DNA of 64,000 nt from UMGS1766 sp963597355 (GTDB lineage Bacteria; Bacillota; Clostridia; Oscillospirales; Oscillospiraceae): positions 62,001 through 126,000 of the forward strand of contig CAVBPR010000002.1 in NCBI GenBank assembly GCA_963597355.1, read 5' to 3'. Shown piece by piece: positions 51,275 through 60,086 of the stretch (the first letter of the stretch is position 1; the number at the start of each line of letters is the position of its first letter). Position numbers and translations under genes: made by a program. The notes beneath the pieces are model-generated. The model worked only from the letters and a program-made list of their open reading frames with translations. It made no database searches and was not told the origin of the DNA.

Positions 51275-52027
51275 TTATTGATTCCGTCGAGATCCCGTCT
51301 GGTTGCGGAGTTCGGGATGTTTTTTATATTTCGCCTCTCGGATTTTCTTCACATTGGCGTTCATGAAATGCCGGCCGAGATTTTTATAGACAAAGGCTTT
51401 TAAGCGCGACATTTCCTGACCGTGCTCTTCCAGCAGTTCATCTGGACTGGCGTAAATGCCGAAGTCCTGATTGATGCCTTCGCTCTGGATATAAGTGTTG
51501 TTGCGGTCAAAATCGATCACGGGATGTTGAAAATCTCGTACCGCCACGCCGTAGCCACAGAACGAGCCGACGCAGTCAGGGTTTGCGGCCTGAAGGTTTT
51601 TCAGATAGGGCTTGTCGAGAATAAAGGCCTCTAACTCGTACCAAATGCCGTCCAGATAGACCTCTACCCAGCTGTGAAACACATTTTTTGGTGCGAGGGC
51701 ATAAACAAGCCCCGTCATTGCGCCCTTTTGCAGTTTTTTGTCAATGGTAAAGCCGTGGATGCGGCAGGGGATACCACAGCCCCGCAGCAGCGCCATGAAT
51801 AGCGTCCCCTTTGTGTTGCATTGACCATAGCCATCGGCAAGCACCTTGGATGCAGAGATGCCGTCGTCAGTGTTGTAACCGAACAGTATCTCGTCCCGAA
51901 CATAGTTGTAGATCGCTCGAATGCGTTCGAATTCACTCAAAGTGCACCAGTTGCGCTGCTGAATCAAAGCTTGTATCGCCGAATCGGAAAAGTTCAGCAT
52001 TGGTGTTTCCATTCGATATTTGTCCAT
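51275..52027 (-). CDS. transglutaminase-like protease-fold protein
   Basis: 250 aa with the catalytic triad region of bacterial transglutaminase-like proteins: cysteine in YGQCNTKGTLF (near 72), histidine in FHSWVEVYLDG (near 115) and an acidic residue in the YELEAFILD segment. No signal peptide. The longer frame upstream of ATG 52027 is arginine/proline-rich and not conserved-looking, so I exclude it. It lies between a small membrane protein and ZIP transporter genes; its substrate is unknown. Confidence 0.82.
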   Translation of the reverse strand: MDKYRMETPMLNFSDSAIQALIQQRNWCTLSEFERIRAIYNYVRDEILFGYNTDDGISASKVLADGYGQCNTKGTLFMALLRGCGIPCRIHGFTIDKKLQKGAMTGLVYALAPKNVFHSWVEVYLDGIWYELEAFILDKPYLKNLQAANPDCVGSFCGYGVAVRDFQHPVIDFDRNNTYIQSEGINQDFGIYASPDELLEEHGQEMSRLKAFVYKNLGRHFMNANVKKIREAKYKKHPELRNQTGSRRNQ

Positions 52028-52041
52028 TGATCGAATTCCTC

Positions 52042-52527
52042 TTATAGTATCGTAACAATCCATGCGCTCAGAGCAGCGACGATGGCAAACAGGGGGATGC
52101 TGCGCAGGAACGAGCCGATGTGCTTTGTTGGGTCTTGGTAGATTGCCTTGTCCGGCAGGAAGGAAAAACGGATGCGCTTTGTGTTGCGCCACCAGAGCAG
52201 GTCGATAACCAGAAGGTCAAATAGCCCCAGCCCCTCGCCGAGGATGAGAAAATAGCAGAACGCCGAAAGAAAGCCGTCAAAGGCAAGAATGTTTTTAAGC
52301 GCCAGACCGAGAGCGGAGAAAACCACGGTGAACAGGATAAGGTTGCCCAGTAAAATCGAGAGTATGGACTTCTCTTTCGGAGCGTTGGCAAGCCGTTCAC
52401 ACACGATGCTCTGTACCGCGCGGGGGTACGAGCGCAGTCCCGCAAGGTTTTTCTTGTCCGTTCCCGTGCCCAGAATGCATAGCCCCCAGTACAAAAACCA
52501 GAAGGTGGGTATAGTAAGCCATTTCAT
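52042..52527 (-). CDS. multi-pass membrane protein, unknown
   Basis: 161 aa with about four hydrophobic segments (5-20, 58-80, 85-108, 140-160) and a basic loop (WWRNTKRIRFSF). No family recognised. First gene of the leftward group with the transglutaminase-like and ZIP genes, 14 bp upstream of the former. Confidence 0.7.
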   Translation of the reverse strand: MKWLTIPTFWFLYWGLCILGTGTDKKNLAGLRSYPRAVQSIVCERLANAPKEKSILSILLGNLILFTVVFSALGLALKNILAFDGFLSAFCYFLILGEGLGLFDLLVIDLLWWRNTKRIRFSFLPDKAIYQDPTKHIGSFLRSIPLFAIVAALSAWIVTIL

Positions 52528-52711
52528 TGTTATTTTGCCTCCTTATTTTCTGCCCACGAGCAATCGTGCAGGGGATAGCACTGTTATTGCGATTAGCAGA
52601 AATAATATCTTTTTAGGGATTCAATTTAAGTCAGGTACCGTTCACATTCCGTCTCCAGTGCCTGCAAACAGGATAAGGCGCTATTTTCGGCAAAGAATTT
52701 CTTCACATCAT

Positions 52712-52731
52712 AGTTATAGTTAGCTATAACT
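52712..52731. promoter_or_regulatory. AT-rich palindrome upstream of the ZIP gene group
   Basis: AGTTATAG-TTAG-CTATAACT, perfect 8-bp arms, 185 bp upstream of the first gene. Its AGTTA/TAACT ends recall DtxR/MntR-type metal-regulator boxes. The rest of the 440-bp gap (52528-52968) shows no gene. Confidence 0.4.
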
Positions 52732-52968
52732 AACCACCGTGCAAAACATAACCGTTAATTTATAGATAATTCCTTCTCCATCAATCTGGATATGAATGTC
52801 TAGCGCTGTGATTTTAAATCCGTACGATCCAGTTGATTTGATCCTATTATATCATGCTTTTAGTTTTGCGCAAGGTGGAATAGAAATATGAAAAATGTTA
52901 TTTTCCGCACATAAAAATATAAAGCAGGAGTAACTCATATAAAAGTTCTCCTGCCTTACTTGTTTCGA

Positions 52969-53991
52969 TTATCTTACAGATATTTCAACCCTGCAAATAC
53001 GATCCCGTTCCTCCGCTGTCATATACCAGTCCACTGCACCGATATTATCAGCTGCCTGTTTCACATTTCTTATTCCAGGAATAGGGAATACTTGGATTTC
53101 CGGCGTTGTACACAACCAGTTGATTGCAACCTGTGCAATACTTTTTTTATGAATGTCTCCTATCTTTTCCATTTCTGTAAGAATTGGTTCCATACGTTTG
53201 ATATCACACTCACGAGGCTTTGAAAACAATCTCTTGAGAAATGAAATCTGGTCATCTCTCTCTTTTGTCAGATTAAGATGTCCAAAATAAGAAGTCAAGA
53301 AGTATTTAAGTGGAACTTTTTTACTCCGATATTTTCCCGTTAATGTTCCCTCAGCCAGCGGAGCATATGGAATCAATGTAACATTGTGCTTTTTGCAGAC
53401 ATCAAACACACCGTTGGTTTCAGGATAACGACGGACAACATTATAACCGACCATTGCAGCAGAAAGTGATAATCCATATTTCTCCAAAGCATTCGCCGAC
53501 TCATCAATCTGTGCAGCGGAAAAATTGCATACTCCTATCTTTTTCACTTTTCCCTTCTGTACGGCCTGTGCCATAACGTCCATATAATCTGCAATGCTAT
53601 GGGACTTTGGCGGTGTATGCATCAGATATAACTCTAGAGATGGAATCCCCAGACGCATTAGTGATCCTTCCAAAGCCTCCCATATCGCCTCAGGTGAATT
53701 TGTTGGCACATTTTTTCGTTTGGGAGCCATGGGGTTCATGGAAGATGGAGGTGCGAATTTTGAAGAAATCCGCACCGGACGACCATCTCTTTTTATAAAT
53801 TCTCCTAATAAAGTTTCTACTTTTCCGTTCCCATAGACTTCCGCAGTGTCAAAAAAATCATAGCCTTTGTCTATGCAATACTTGTATGTGCGAAACAATT
53901 CTTCTTTCTCAGCATTGGACTTAGGTACCCATAACATAGTTCCTATTCCCAATAATGGGAAGTCATTTTGAAAATTCTTATTTATTTCCAT
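52969..53991 (-). CDS. aldo/keto reductase
   Basis: 340 aa. Typical (beta/alpha)8 aldo/keto reductase motifs: DKGYDFFDTAEVYGNGKVE (Asp and Tyr of the catalytic tetrad), lysine in RISSKF, LYLMHTPP (histidine) and a C-terminal NADPH site (VFPIPGIRNVKQAADN). It resembles the YakC/Tas-like subgroup. Only a weak ribosome site is seen. Divergent from a TetR-type regulator with palindromes between them, so it is probably controlled by it and may detoxify reactive carbonyls. Confidence 0.92.
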   Translation of the reverse strand: MEINKNFQNDFPLLGIGTMLWVPKSNAEKEELFRTYKYCIDKGYDFFDTAEVYGNGKVETLLGEFIKRDGRPVRISSKFAPPSSMNPMAPKRKNVPTNSPEAIWEALEGSLMRLGIPSLELYLMHTPPKSHSIADYMDVMAQAVQKGKVKKIGVCNFSAAQIDESANALEKYGLSLSAAMVGYNVVRRYPETNGVFDVCKKHNVTLIPYAPLAEGTLTGKYRSKKVPLKYFLTSYFGHLNLTKERDDQISFLKRLFSKPRECDIKRMEPILTEMEKIGDIHKKSIAQVAINWLCTTPEIQVFPIPGIRNVKQAADNIGAVDWYMTAEERDRICRVEISVR

Positions 53992-54143
53992 CTTTCGTTA
54001 CTCCTATAACCATAGTTGCATATACAGAGCCCTGGATCACATATATTGGTATCCATGGCACTGTTATAGAATGGAATGTATGTAATACGAATGACGAGCA
54101 TGAAGTCCACTACACCGTTACGCTTATTCAAGAGAAATTCTGA
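53992..54143 (+). pseudogene. possible 3' remnant of a coding sequence
   Basis: About 47 codons (TEPWITYIGIHGTVIEW...VTLIQEKF) read like a real protein C-terminus but have no start of their own: the frame enters from the antisense of the aldo/keto reductase gene. It may be the end of a lost gene. Confidence 0.25.
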
Positions 54144-54181
54144 TAATTTCTCATTGCATTTGATGCTTCGGATACTTCATA

Positions 54182-54209
54182 TTGACATTTTTTATTCTTG
54201 ATTTAAAAT
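54182..54209 (+). promoter_or_regulatory. promoter of the TetR-type gene
   Basis: TTGACA, 16-bp spacer, TAAAAT. Confidence 0.55.
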
Positions 54210-54214
54210 TATAC

Positions 54215-54264
54215 CAACATATGTTGTTTTATCAACCATCAGTTGCGTTTGCATTGGATGCAAA
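54215..54264. promoter_or_regulatory. two palindromes between aldo/keto reductase and TetR-type genes
   Basis: CAACATATGTTG at 54215-54226, over the expected transcription start, and TTTGCAT-TGG-ATGCAAA at 54248-54264. Both are plausible sites for the regulator encoded next to them. Confidence 0.45.
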
Positions 54265-54320
54265 TTCAACATATCTTTTTTAAGTGTTGGAAATTTTATA
54301 TATAAAGAAAGAAGATCTAC

Positions 54321-54890
54321 ATGAAAAAAGAAAACAGAAGAACCCAGATGACGAAAAAAATATTGAAAGACAGTCTTTTAGAATTATTAGAGCAACAGGA
54401 TATCCGAAAAATATCTATTCGTTCCTTATGTGAGCTGGCAGATCTTAATCGCTCTACATTTTACAAATACTATGACTCACAATATGATCTTTTAAAAGAT
54501 ATGGAAAATGATCTGCTGAATCAGATGGAAATGGTTGTTTCAAAAGATTCAAATCTTTCTGTCAACGACAATCATTTAGAAGGCGTTTTACAATTTATGC
54601 AGGATAATTTGAAACTCAGCAAAATGCTGATTAACTCCAATGCCGATGTAAATTTCCAGAAACAGGTTCTTGGGCTTCCGTCTATCATGGAAAGACTGCA
54701 AGGCCTGAAAAACGAATATGGAGAACATGAATATTCCTATGCACAGACACTGATTCTTTATGGCGGATATCACATCGTAATGCAGTGGCTGGAAAATGGT
54801 TGTAAAGAATCCCCTCATGAGATGGCCGGTATTATCGAGCACCTTATCAAGAAAATAGTACCGGTTAGTGATTTTACGCAAAATGCTTAA
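54321..54890 (+). CDS. TetR/AcrR-family regulator
   Basis: 189 aa. The N-terminal helix-turn-helix (about 10-55: MTKKILKDSLLELLEQQDIRK, ISIRSLCELADLNRSTFYKYY) is typical of the TetR group that includes DhaS-like/TetR_C_7 proteins; the rest is the ligand-binding helical domain. It probably represses itself and the divergent aldo/keto reductase. Confidence 0.88.
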   Translation: MKKENRRTQMTKKILKDSLLELLEQQDIRKISIRSLCELADLNRSTFYKYYDSQYDLLKDMENDLLNQMEMVVSKDSNLSVNDNHLEGVLQFMQDNLKLSKMLINSNADVNFQKQVLGLPSIMERLQGLKNEYGEHEYSYAQTLILYGGYHIVMQWLENGCKESPHEMAGIIEHLIKKIVPVSDFTQNA

Positions 54891-54891
54891 A

Positions 54892-54950
54892 TAAAATTTC
54901 CCTTATTTCCCTTGCGGATTCCTCACAAGGGCAAAAATAAGGGAAAATAC
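54892..54950 (-). terminator. terminator for the DUF4268 transcript, overlapping the end of the TetR-type gene region
   Basis: TTTCCCTTATTT / AAATAAGGGAAA with an inner CCTTG/CAAGG stem. On the minus strand TTTTATTT follows. The 200 bp up to the DUF4268 stop (54951-55150) hold no gene. Confidence 0.6.
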
Positions 54951-55150
54951 ATATCATTTTACTACCTAAGGGGCTAAAAGCCTGTAAAATAAGGAAAGCT
55001 CAGGAAATAACTCCACAAATTCCGATATATTCTATATAAGCATCCTCCGCAGTGGTATCCGCCAGATACTTCTACTGTAGTTCCGGAAATGAAATAACTT
55101 TAAACGTAAAAACAGTTATTCTGCATTTCTGTTGCACAAGATTACTCCTG

Positions 55151-56080
55151 TTAGTACATATATTTTTTAAAAACCTTCTTCATTTTGAGCATGACATCGA
55201 TGATCCAGTCAAACTGTGCGTTCCATTCGCTCTTATTTTCGAGTGGTACGGTCTTTTTGATACCGATAAGACTTGCCTTGTGTTCCGGCCGTTCCCGCCA
55301 ATCGAAGGTCAAACCGGCATCGGACTCGATGGCATTCTTATTATTGAAGAGGGCGTGGAACAGGTCTTTATCCTCGCTGATATACAGTTCTACATACAGT
55401 TCGTTCCTTTTTCGAATCTGTGAAACAGCAATGTGGCAGGCGGAGGAACCCACACTGAAATTCATCCAATGCTTCGTGGACGGCTTACGGCGATTGAAAT
55501 TCTTTGCAAACGGTGCATTTTGAAAGGCATAATTCTGGAATGCTACCCAATAGTCATATCTCTGCTGCTGAGTTTCGTTTGCGGATTCGTTCTTCTTTAT
55601 TTCCTTTGTCCAGTCGTTTGGCTTTTCAATGACCTCGAATTTCACGGCAGGGTCAGAGTTACCAATACGGTACAGTTTTATCTCGCAAAGGAAAAAACCG
55701 ATTTTTTCATCCGTATGGTTGTTTAGCCATTCGATAGCGGCCTTGTGTTCCTCGCGCGCGTGTTTCACGACCCAAACAATCACATCTGCCGATTTACCAG
55801 AAGCATATGTTATCAGTTTGCCGAGATGGTCGTGGTTTGTATCCTCCAGCTGATTTTCTATGATGATTTTTCTGTCCGTCCCCGTTTCAGATGCAAAGAT
55901 ATCGACGTTAAAATCGCCCACAGAGGATTCTGTTTCATCCACGGTAATATCAAGCCCTATCGCATCGGCAAGGATGGAGATATTTTCGTCCTGTGAGAGC
56001 CACGGAGTGAAGTCCAACGCTTCATGTGGCCATACTGCCCGCAAGTCCTTTATTTCTTCCAATCGGTTTAAATTCACCAT
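55151..56080 (-). CDS. DUF4268 protein with restriction-endonuclease-like N-terminus
   Basis: 309 aa. The N-terminal half carries a PD-(D/E)XK-like pattern (FNVDIFASETG, then RKIIIENQLEDTNHDHLGKL, E-x-Q type), and the C-terminal half is the DUF4268 domain (YDYWVAFQNYAFQNAPFAKNFNRRKP). Stand-alone proteins of this kind are widespread and often annotated as nuclease-like or defence-associated, but evidence of activity is lacking. No methylase or partner gene is adjacent; 56081-56321 upstream is AT-rich with nothing recognisable. Confidence 0.78.
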   Translation of the reverse strand: MVNLNRLEEIKDLRAVWPHEALDFTPWLSQDENISILADAIGLDITVDETESSVGDFNVDIFASETGTDRKIIIENQLEDTNHDHLGKLITYASGKSADVIVWVVKHAREEHKAAIEWLNNHTDEKIGFFLCEIKLYRIGNSDPAVKFEVIEKPNDWTKEIKKNESANETQQQRYDYWVAFQNYAFQNAPFAKNFNRRKPSTKHWMNFSVGSSACHIAVSQIRKRNELYVELYISEDKDLFHALFNNKNAIESDAGLTFDWRERPEHKASLIGIKKTVPLENKSEWNAQFDWIIDVMLKMKKVFKKYMY

Positions 56081-56321
56081 TGCATCATTTCTCCTCGAGA
56101 TTTATATAGGCAGGCCGAATAGCATAACCAAGTTTTTTAGCATTTCTGCAAAAGACGAATTTATAATGGAATTGTCTTTCTTGAAGAGCTGATTCACATG
56201 AAATCCATAACACCTATAGTATAATTTACCATACCATACTTTGATTGTTTTTAATACATAAACATTATTGAAAATAAAAAAGGTGCCCAAGCTTCGCAGA
56301 CTGGAGAACGAATGCCATGAT

Positions 56322-56371
56322 GAAAAAATCGCTCTGTTGGATTCCTGTATCGGGAATCCAACAGAGCGATT
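56322..56371 (-). terminator. terminator of the ABC transporter/racemase operon
   Basis: Perfect 18-bp stem ATCGCTCTGTTGGATTCC / GGAATCCAACAGAGCGAT, 7-nt loop, then TTTTTT on the minus strand. Confidence 0.9.
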
Positions 56372-56378
56372 CAGTTGT

Positions 56379-57044
56379 TTATTGATATCGGCACTTTTTG
56401 CTGGTGTGATATCCGGCATGGCACATGCCTTCCGCCAGCATAAGGGCGCAGTCTACACCATCCAACACCGGAACACCCAAAGATGCTGTCATCTCAGCGG
56501 CCAATTGGGATTGACCGGCGGCACTGAGGACAATGACCTCGGCGCGATCCTCGTTTACGGCATGAGCGGCAGCATTTCTCAGTTTGCCTGCCATATCAGC
56601 GCAGCAACACTCAACTCCGGGGGAGCGGAGGGAGGCAACATAAGAATCCAACCCATAGGAGCGGATATTTGCTTCCTTATTGGGAATTCCCCGTTCACCG
56701 GTGGAAACGACGGAGAACTTATGACCAAGCATGGTAGCAATTTTCATCGAGCTTTCGCCAATGCCGAGCACAGGATGAGAGCTGGCTTCCCGCATGACAG
56801 TGAGATTTGGATCACAGTGGCATGCAATAATGAAAGCATCTGCTTTTTCTTCCCATTCTTCCACCAGTGTCAGCATGCCCGGAAGCGCTTTTGCCGCATC
56901 CATGCAAGTGTCAATGTACTGCGGCGCATCAGGAGTTGAGAGAGTGACAACTTCAAAGCGATCCTGGGCAAAGGCTTTTGCAGCTTTGTCAATCTGTTCC
57001 GTCTGAGCAGGATCACTATTTGGATTGATAATAACGATGCGCAT
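56379..57044 (-). CDS. Asp/Glu/hydantoin racemase family protein
   Basis: 221 aa, typical length. It starts MRIVIINPNSDPAQTEQ and carries the paired cysteines of the family: ACHCDP (near 80) and ECCCADMAGK (near 150), the two-base racemisation residues. It interconverts enantiomers of a small amino acid or hydantoin-like substrate without cofactor. ATG 57044 has AAGGAGC 7 nt upstream. Last gene of the operon, 1 bp after the PCC-domain gene's stop. Confidence 0.85.
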   Translation of the reverse strand: MRIVIINPNSDPAQTEQIDKAAKAFAQDRFEVVTLSTPDAPQYIDTCMDAAKALPGMLTLVEEWEEKADAFIIACHCDPNLTVMREASSHPVLGIGESSMKIATMLGHKFSVVSTGERGIPNKEANIRSYGLDSYVASLRSPGVECCCADMAGKLRNAAAHAVNEDRAEVIVLSAAGQSQLAAEMTASLGVPVLDGVDCALMLAEGMCHAGYHTSKKCRYQ

Positions 57045-57045
57045 C

Positions 57046-57600
57046 TTATTGCTCCTTTGTAGACTTATACCAGTTTTCCGGGTACTTATCAAAAGCGGCA
57101 TCATCCTGATAGAGCTGGCATGGATAGATTACATCGATATCCAAAATCTCCGTGACAAATACCTGCATTACACCAAATACCTTGGTGCCTTCTTCCAAAT
57201 GACCGGCAATCGTACCGGTGTCCCAGCCGCCGCCGGCAACAATGTGAGCGGCAACAAAGGATTCTTCGCCGCCCTTTCCGTCGGGGCGGATGCCAATCAT
57301 ACCGCCCATGGCGGAGAGCATGGTGATGTTCTGGCGGGTAGCGGTAACTTCATAACTTTTATTGTTCAAATCCCGGGCGTCCGGAGCCCAGACGTCGTAA
57401 CGGCAGGGCTCAAAGCCGCCCATAAACGCTGCGTGAATTTTGCCAAAACGAATCTGCTTTTCTTCGGCGAAGTGCTTAAGCGCTTTCACTGGATCTGCAC
57501 CTGTAGTCAGCCGTACGATAAATTCCCGTCCGCGGGTAGCCTCTACGCAGTGAAAGTCGGTTTCATCGACTGCGGGCTTTTGCCAATCCTGCATTTCCAT
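57046..57600 (-). CDS. PCC/DUF296-domain protein
   Basis: 184 aa. It shows the PPC/PCC (DUF296) domain: FIVRLTTGADPVKALKHFAE, RFGKIHAAFMGGFE and AAHIVAGGGWDTGTIAGHL. In plants this domain belongs to AT-hook proteins; bacterial stand-alone copies are trimeric and of unknown function. No DNA-binding motif is seen, so I would not call it a DNA-binding protein. ATG 57600 with AGGAGG is preferred over 57618. Confidence 0.82.
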   Translation of the reverse strand: MEMQDWQKPAVDETDFHCVEATRGREFIVRLTTGADPVKALKHFAEEKQIRFGKIHAAFMGGFEPCRYDVWAPDARDLNNKSYEVTATRQNITMLSAMGGMIGIRPDGKGGEESFVAAHIVAGGGWDTGTIAGHLEEGTKVFGVMQVFVTEILDIDVIYPCQLYQDDAAFDKYPENWYKSTKEQ

Positions 57601-57629
57601 AATGTAATTCCTCCTCAAGTTATTTTAAT

Positions 57630-58805
57630 TTATTTCAAGTTTTTAATTGCTTTTTCCATCCGTTCCAAACCGGTGAGCAACACGTTTTGGGGACAAGCCA
57701 GATCCCAACGTTCAAATCCGGCACCGCCGAGACCAAATTTATAGCCCTCTGTAAAAAAGCATCGTGCCTTTTTTGCCATAAAATCAGCTTGTTCCAATGG
57801 ATCCATGCCTAAGAAACGAAAATCCAGCCACTGGAGATAAGTGCCTTCCAAGGGGATGATGCCTACTTCCGGCAAACGATCCGTCAGGAATTCCTCCATA
57901 ACCTTTCGATTGTCGTCCAGAACAATAAGCAACTCATCTAACCAGTCTTCACAGGTCTGATATGCGATTTCCGGCATGGCATAGGATATTAAATCCCGAC
58001 CGGACACACCGTTGGCTGCCAGGTAAGCTGCGCGTCGATCCGGATCCGCAAGAATGACAACAGCGCCCTTCATAGCGGCCATGTTGAAGGTCTTTGTGCA
58101 GGCGGTGCTGACAGCGCAGTTTTGAACGTACTCTGAGGCAAGGGAGGCCATAGAAGTGAAGGTATGTCCGGGCAGAATAAGATCCCAATGAATTTCATCG
58201 GAGATGATAAAAACATGGTGTTTCAGGCAGATTTTTGCAACCTGCTCTAGCTCTTCACGGTTCCATACTCGTCCAACAGGGTTGTGAGGGTTGCAGAAAA
58301 TCAATACCTTGGCGTCGTCTCGCTTGCAGAGATCCTCCAGCTGATTGTAATCAATGGAATAATGATTGTCCTCCAGCGTTAACGGGCAAGCCAGTAATGT
58401 GCGCTGTGTTGCCTCCACGGAGGAAAGAAACGCGGGGTAAGCCGGTGTCAGGACAATAATGCCGTCCCCTGTGTTGGTATAGGCCTGAATCATTTGACGA
58501 AGAGCCGCAATTACATTATCTGCATCTACAAGCCATTCCCGAGAAATTTTCAGACCGTGTCGGTGCTCCATCCAGTTCAAAACGGTTTCATAATAGTGAT
58601 CTGAGGGGAGTGTGTACCCGAAAATTGTTTGACCGATAAAGTCCTGCAGTCCCTGAATCAATTGGGATGGAGGCAGAAAATCCATGTCTGCCACAGAAAA
58701 GGGAACGATGTCGGAGGAAACAGTAGGATCAATGGCGCGCATATTGACAAATTTCTCAGCCCTGGTGCCGAATCGATCGGGCAACGTTGTGAAATCGTAT
58801 TTCAT
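57630..58805 (-). CDS. MalY/PatB-type PLP-dependent aminotransferase or C-S lyase
   Basis: 391 aa, fold-type I PLP enzyme. CNPHNPVGR (near 186), SDEIHWDL (near 217) and the PLP lysine in TACTKTFNMAAMKG (near 254) match the MalY/PatB family, which cleaves cystathionine and other cysteine S-conjugates or transaminates. Start at ATG 58805 (AAGGAGAAG). It lies between the enolase-superfamily and PCC-domain genes. Confidence 0.9.
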   Translation of the reverse strand: MKYDFTTLPDRFGTRAEKFVNMRAIDPTVSSDIVPFSVADMDFLPPSQLIQGLQDFIGQTIFGYTLPSDHYYETVLNWMEHRHGLKISREWLVDADNVIAALRQMIQAYTNTGDGIIVLTPAYPAFLSSVEATQRTLLACPLTLEDNHYSIDYNQLEDLCKRDDAKVLIFCNPHNPVGRVWNREELEQVAKICLKHHVFIISDEIHWDLILPGHTFTSMASLASEYVQNCAVSTACTKTFNMAAMKGAVVILADPDRRAAYLAANGVSGRDLISYAMPEIAYQTCEDWLDELLIVLDDNRKVMEEFLTDRLPEVGIIPLEGTYLQWLDFRFLGMDPLEQADFMAKKARCFFTEGYKFGLGGAGFERWDLACPQNVLLTGLERMEKAIKNLK

Positions 58806-58818
58806 ACTTTTCTTCTCC

Positions 58819-60009
58819 TTAAACAGCGGTATCAACCACAACGTGTTCCAATGCGGTAGCAATTGCCTTCTCACTCAGTTCCTGACCAAGACCGGGAAGC
58901 TCTGGAATGGAGCATTTGCCGTTGACCGGCTGATAATCGTAAAGTCCCAGGGAACGATTTGCCTCACTGCGGTTGGTTACGTGATGTTCGTGAATTACAA
59001 AATTGGGCAATACACACTCCAGTTGAAGAGACGCGGCGATGGAAATAGGGCTTCCGCAAACATGAGTCTGGATGCCAACATCAAAGGCATGTGCCATGTC
59101 ACAGACTTTTTTCGCCTCAGAGATACCGCCGCAGGTGCCAATGTCCGGCTGAGCCACTTGAATTGCATTGTGCTGAAAAAGATTCAGATAATTCCAACGG
59201 CCGAAGACTCGCTCGCCGCCAGCAATCGGGATAGGACTGTTTTCGTGAATCTGCTCACAGGTTTGGAGCAGGAAGGGAGTAGAGGGTTCTTCCATAAACA
59301 TTACCCCATAGGGTTCTGCAATTTTTGCTAATTCTACGGCACTTACTGCATCCGTTCGGCCGTGGTTTTCTAACAGCAGATCAACATCCGGACCAATGGC
59401 ATTGCGAACGGCTTGCAGACGAGACTCAATCATATGGCGGATGCGAAGGGGAATGGGGCCGCGCAAAAAGCCTAGGCGATTTCCGTTTTCGTCATAGGTG
59501 ATAAAGTTGATTTTGACGGCATCAAAACCTTCGCTGACAGCTTTTGCAGCGTGCTCGGCCAAATCTTCCGGGCGAAAGCCTCGGTCAAAGACCATTCCTT
59601 CCGTGCCCCAACCAAATTGAAGTTGGCTGGCATAGGCACGAAGGTTGCTACGGATTTGGCCACCAAGCAATTTCCAAATTGGTGCATTCAATGCTTTGCC
59701 TCGAATGTCCCAAAGTGCAGTGTCAATTGCACTGATTGCGCTGAAGGCGATCACTCCGCCGCCCTGTCCCCAGAAGGAGTCGTGGAATAAGTGATCCCAA
59801 ACAGCTTCGTTGGCCATTGGATCCATACCGATGCAAAGGGGAGCCAGTTCCCGGAGCATACCGACGGAACCGAGCGCACCGGCGTCGAAACCAACGGAAG
59901 CCTCTCCATAGCCATAAAGTCCTTCGTCAGTATTCACGCGGCAGACAATCGGCCGCCAACCGGGACGGCCGCCGTCCAGCAGAAAAATTTCTACATTTTT
60001 GATCTTCAT
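58819..60009 (-). CDS. enolase-superfamily enzyme (mandelate racemase/sugar-acid dehydratase type)
   Basis: 396 aa. N-terminal capping domain (1-120), then a TIM barrel with metal ligands in LLLENHGR (near 217), MFMEEP (near 243) and AGGERVFGRW (near 268), plus the Asp-His dyad of the mandelate racemase subgroup (QPDIGTCGG near 291; QTHVCGSP near 317). The ENHGR and Asp-His arrangement is like galactonate/mannonate dehydratases, so dehydration or epimerisation of a hydroxy- or amino-acid is expected. Start at ATG 60009. Confidence 0.87.
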   Translation of the reverse strand: MKIKNVEIFLLDGGRPGWRPIVCRVNTDEGLYGYGEASVGFDAGALGSVGMLRELAPLCIGMDPMANEAVWDHLFHDSFWGQGGGVIAFSAISAIDTALWDIRGKALNAPIWKLLGGQIRSNLRAYASQLQFGWGTEGMVFDRGFRPEDLAEHAAKAVSEGFDAVKINFITYDENGNRLGFLRGPIPLRIRHMIESRLQAVRNAIGPDVDLLLENHGRTDAVSAVELAKIAEPYGVMFMEEPSTPFLLQTCEQIHENSPIPIAGGERVFGRWNYLNLFQHNAIQVAQPDIGTCGGISEAKKVCDMAHAFDVGIQTHVCGSPISIAASLQLECVLPNFVIHEHHVTNRSEANRSLGLYDYQPVNGKCSIPELPGLGQELSEKAIATALEHVVVDTAV

Positions 60010-60086
60010 GAGCTGATCCTCGCTTTTTATTTTGGAATATACGGACTTAGCCGGGGCGGTAGGGGACACCGCTCCGGCTGAGAAGA

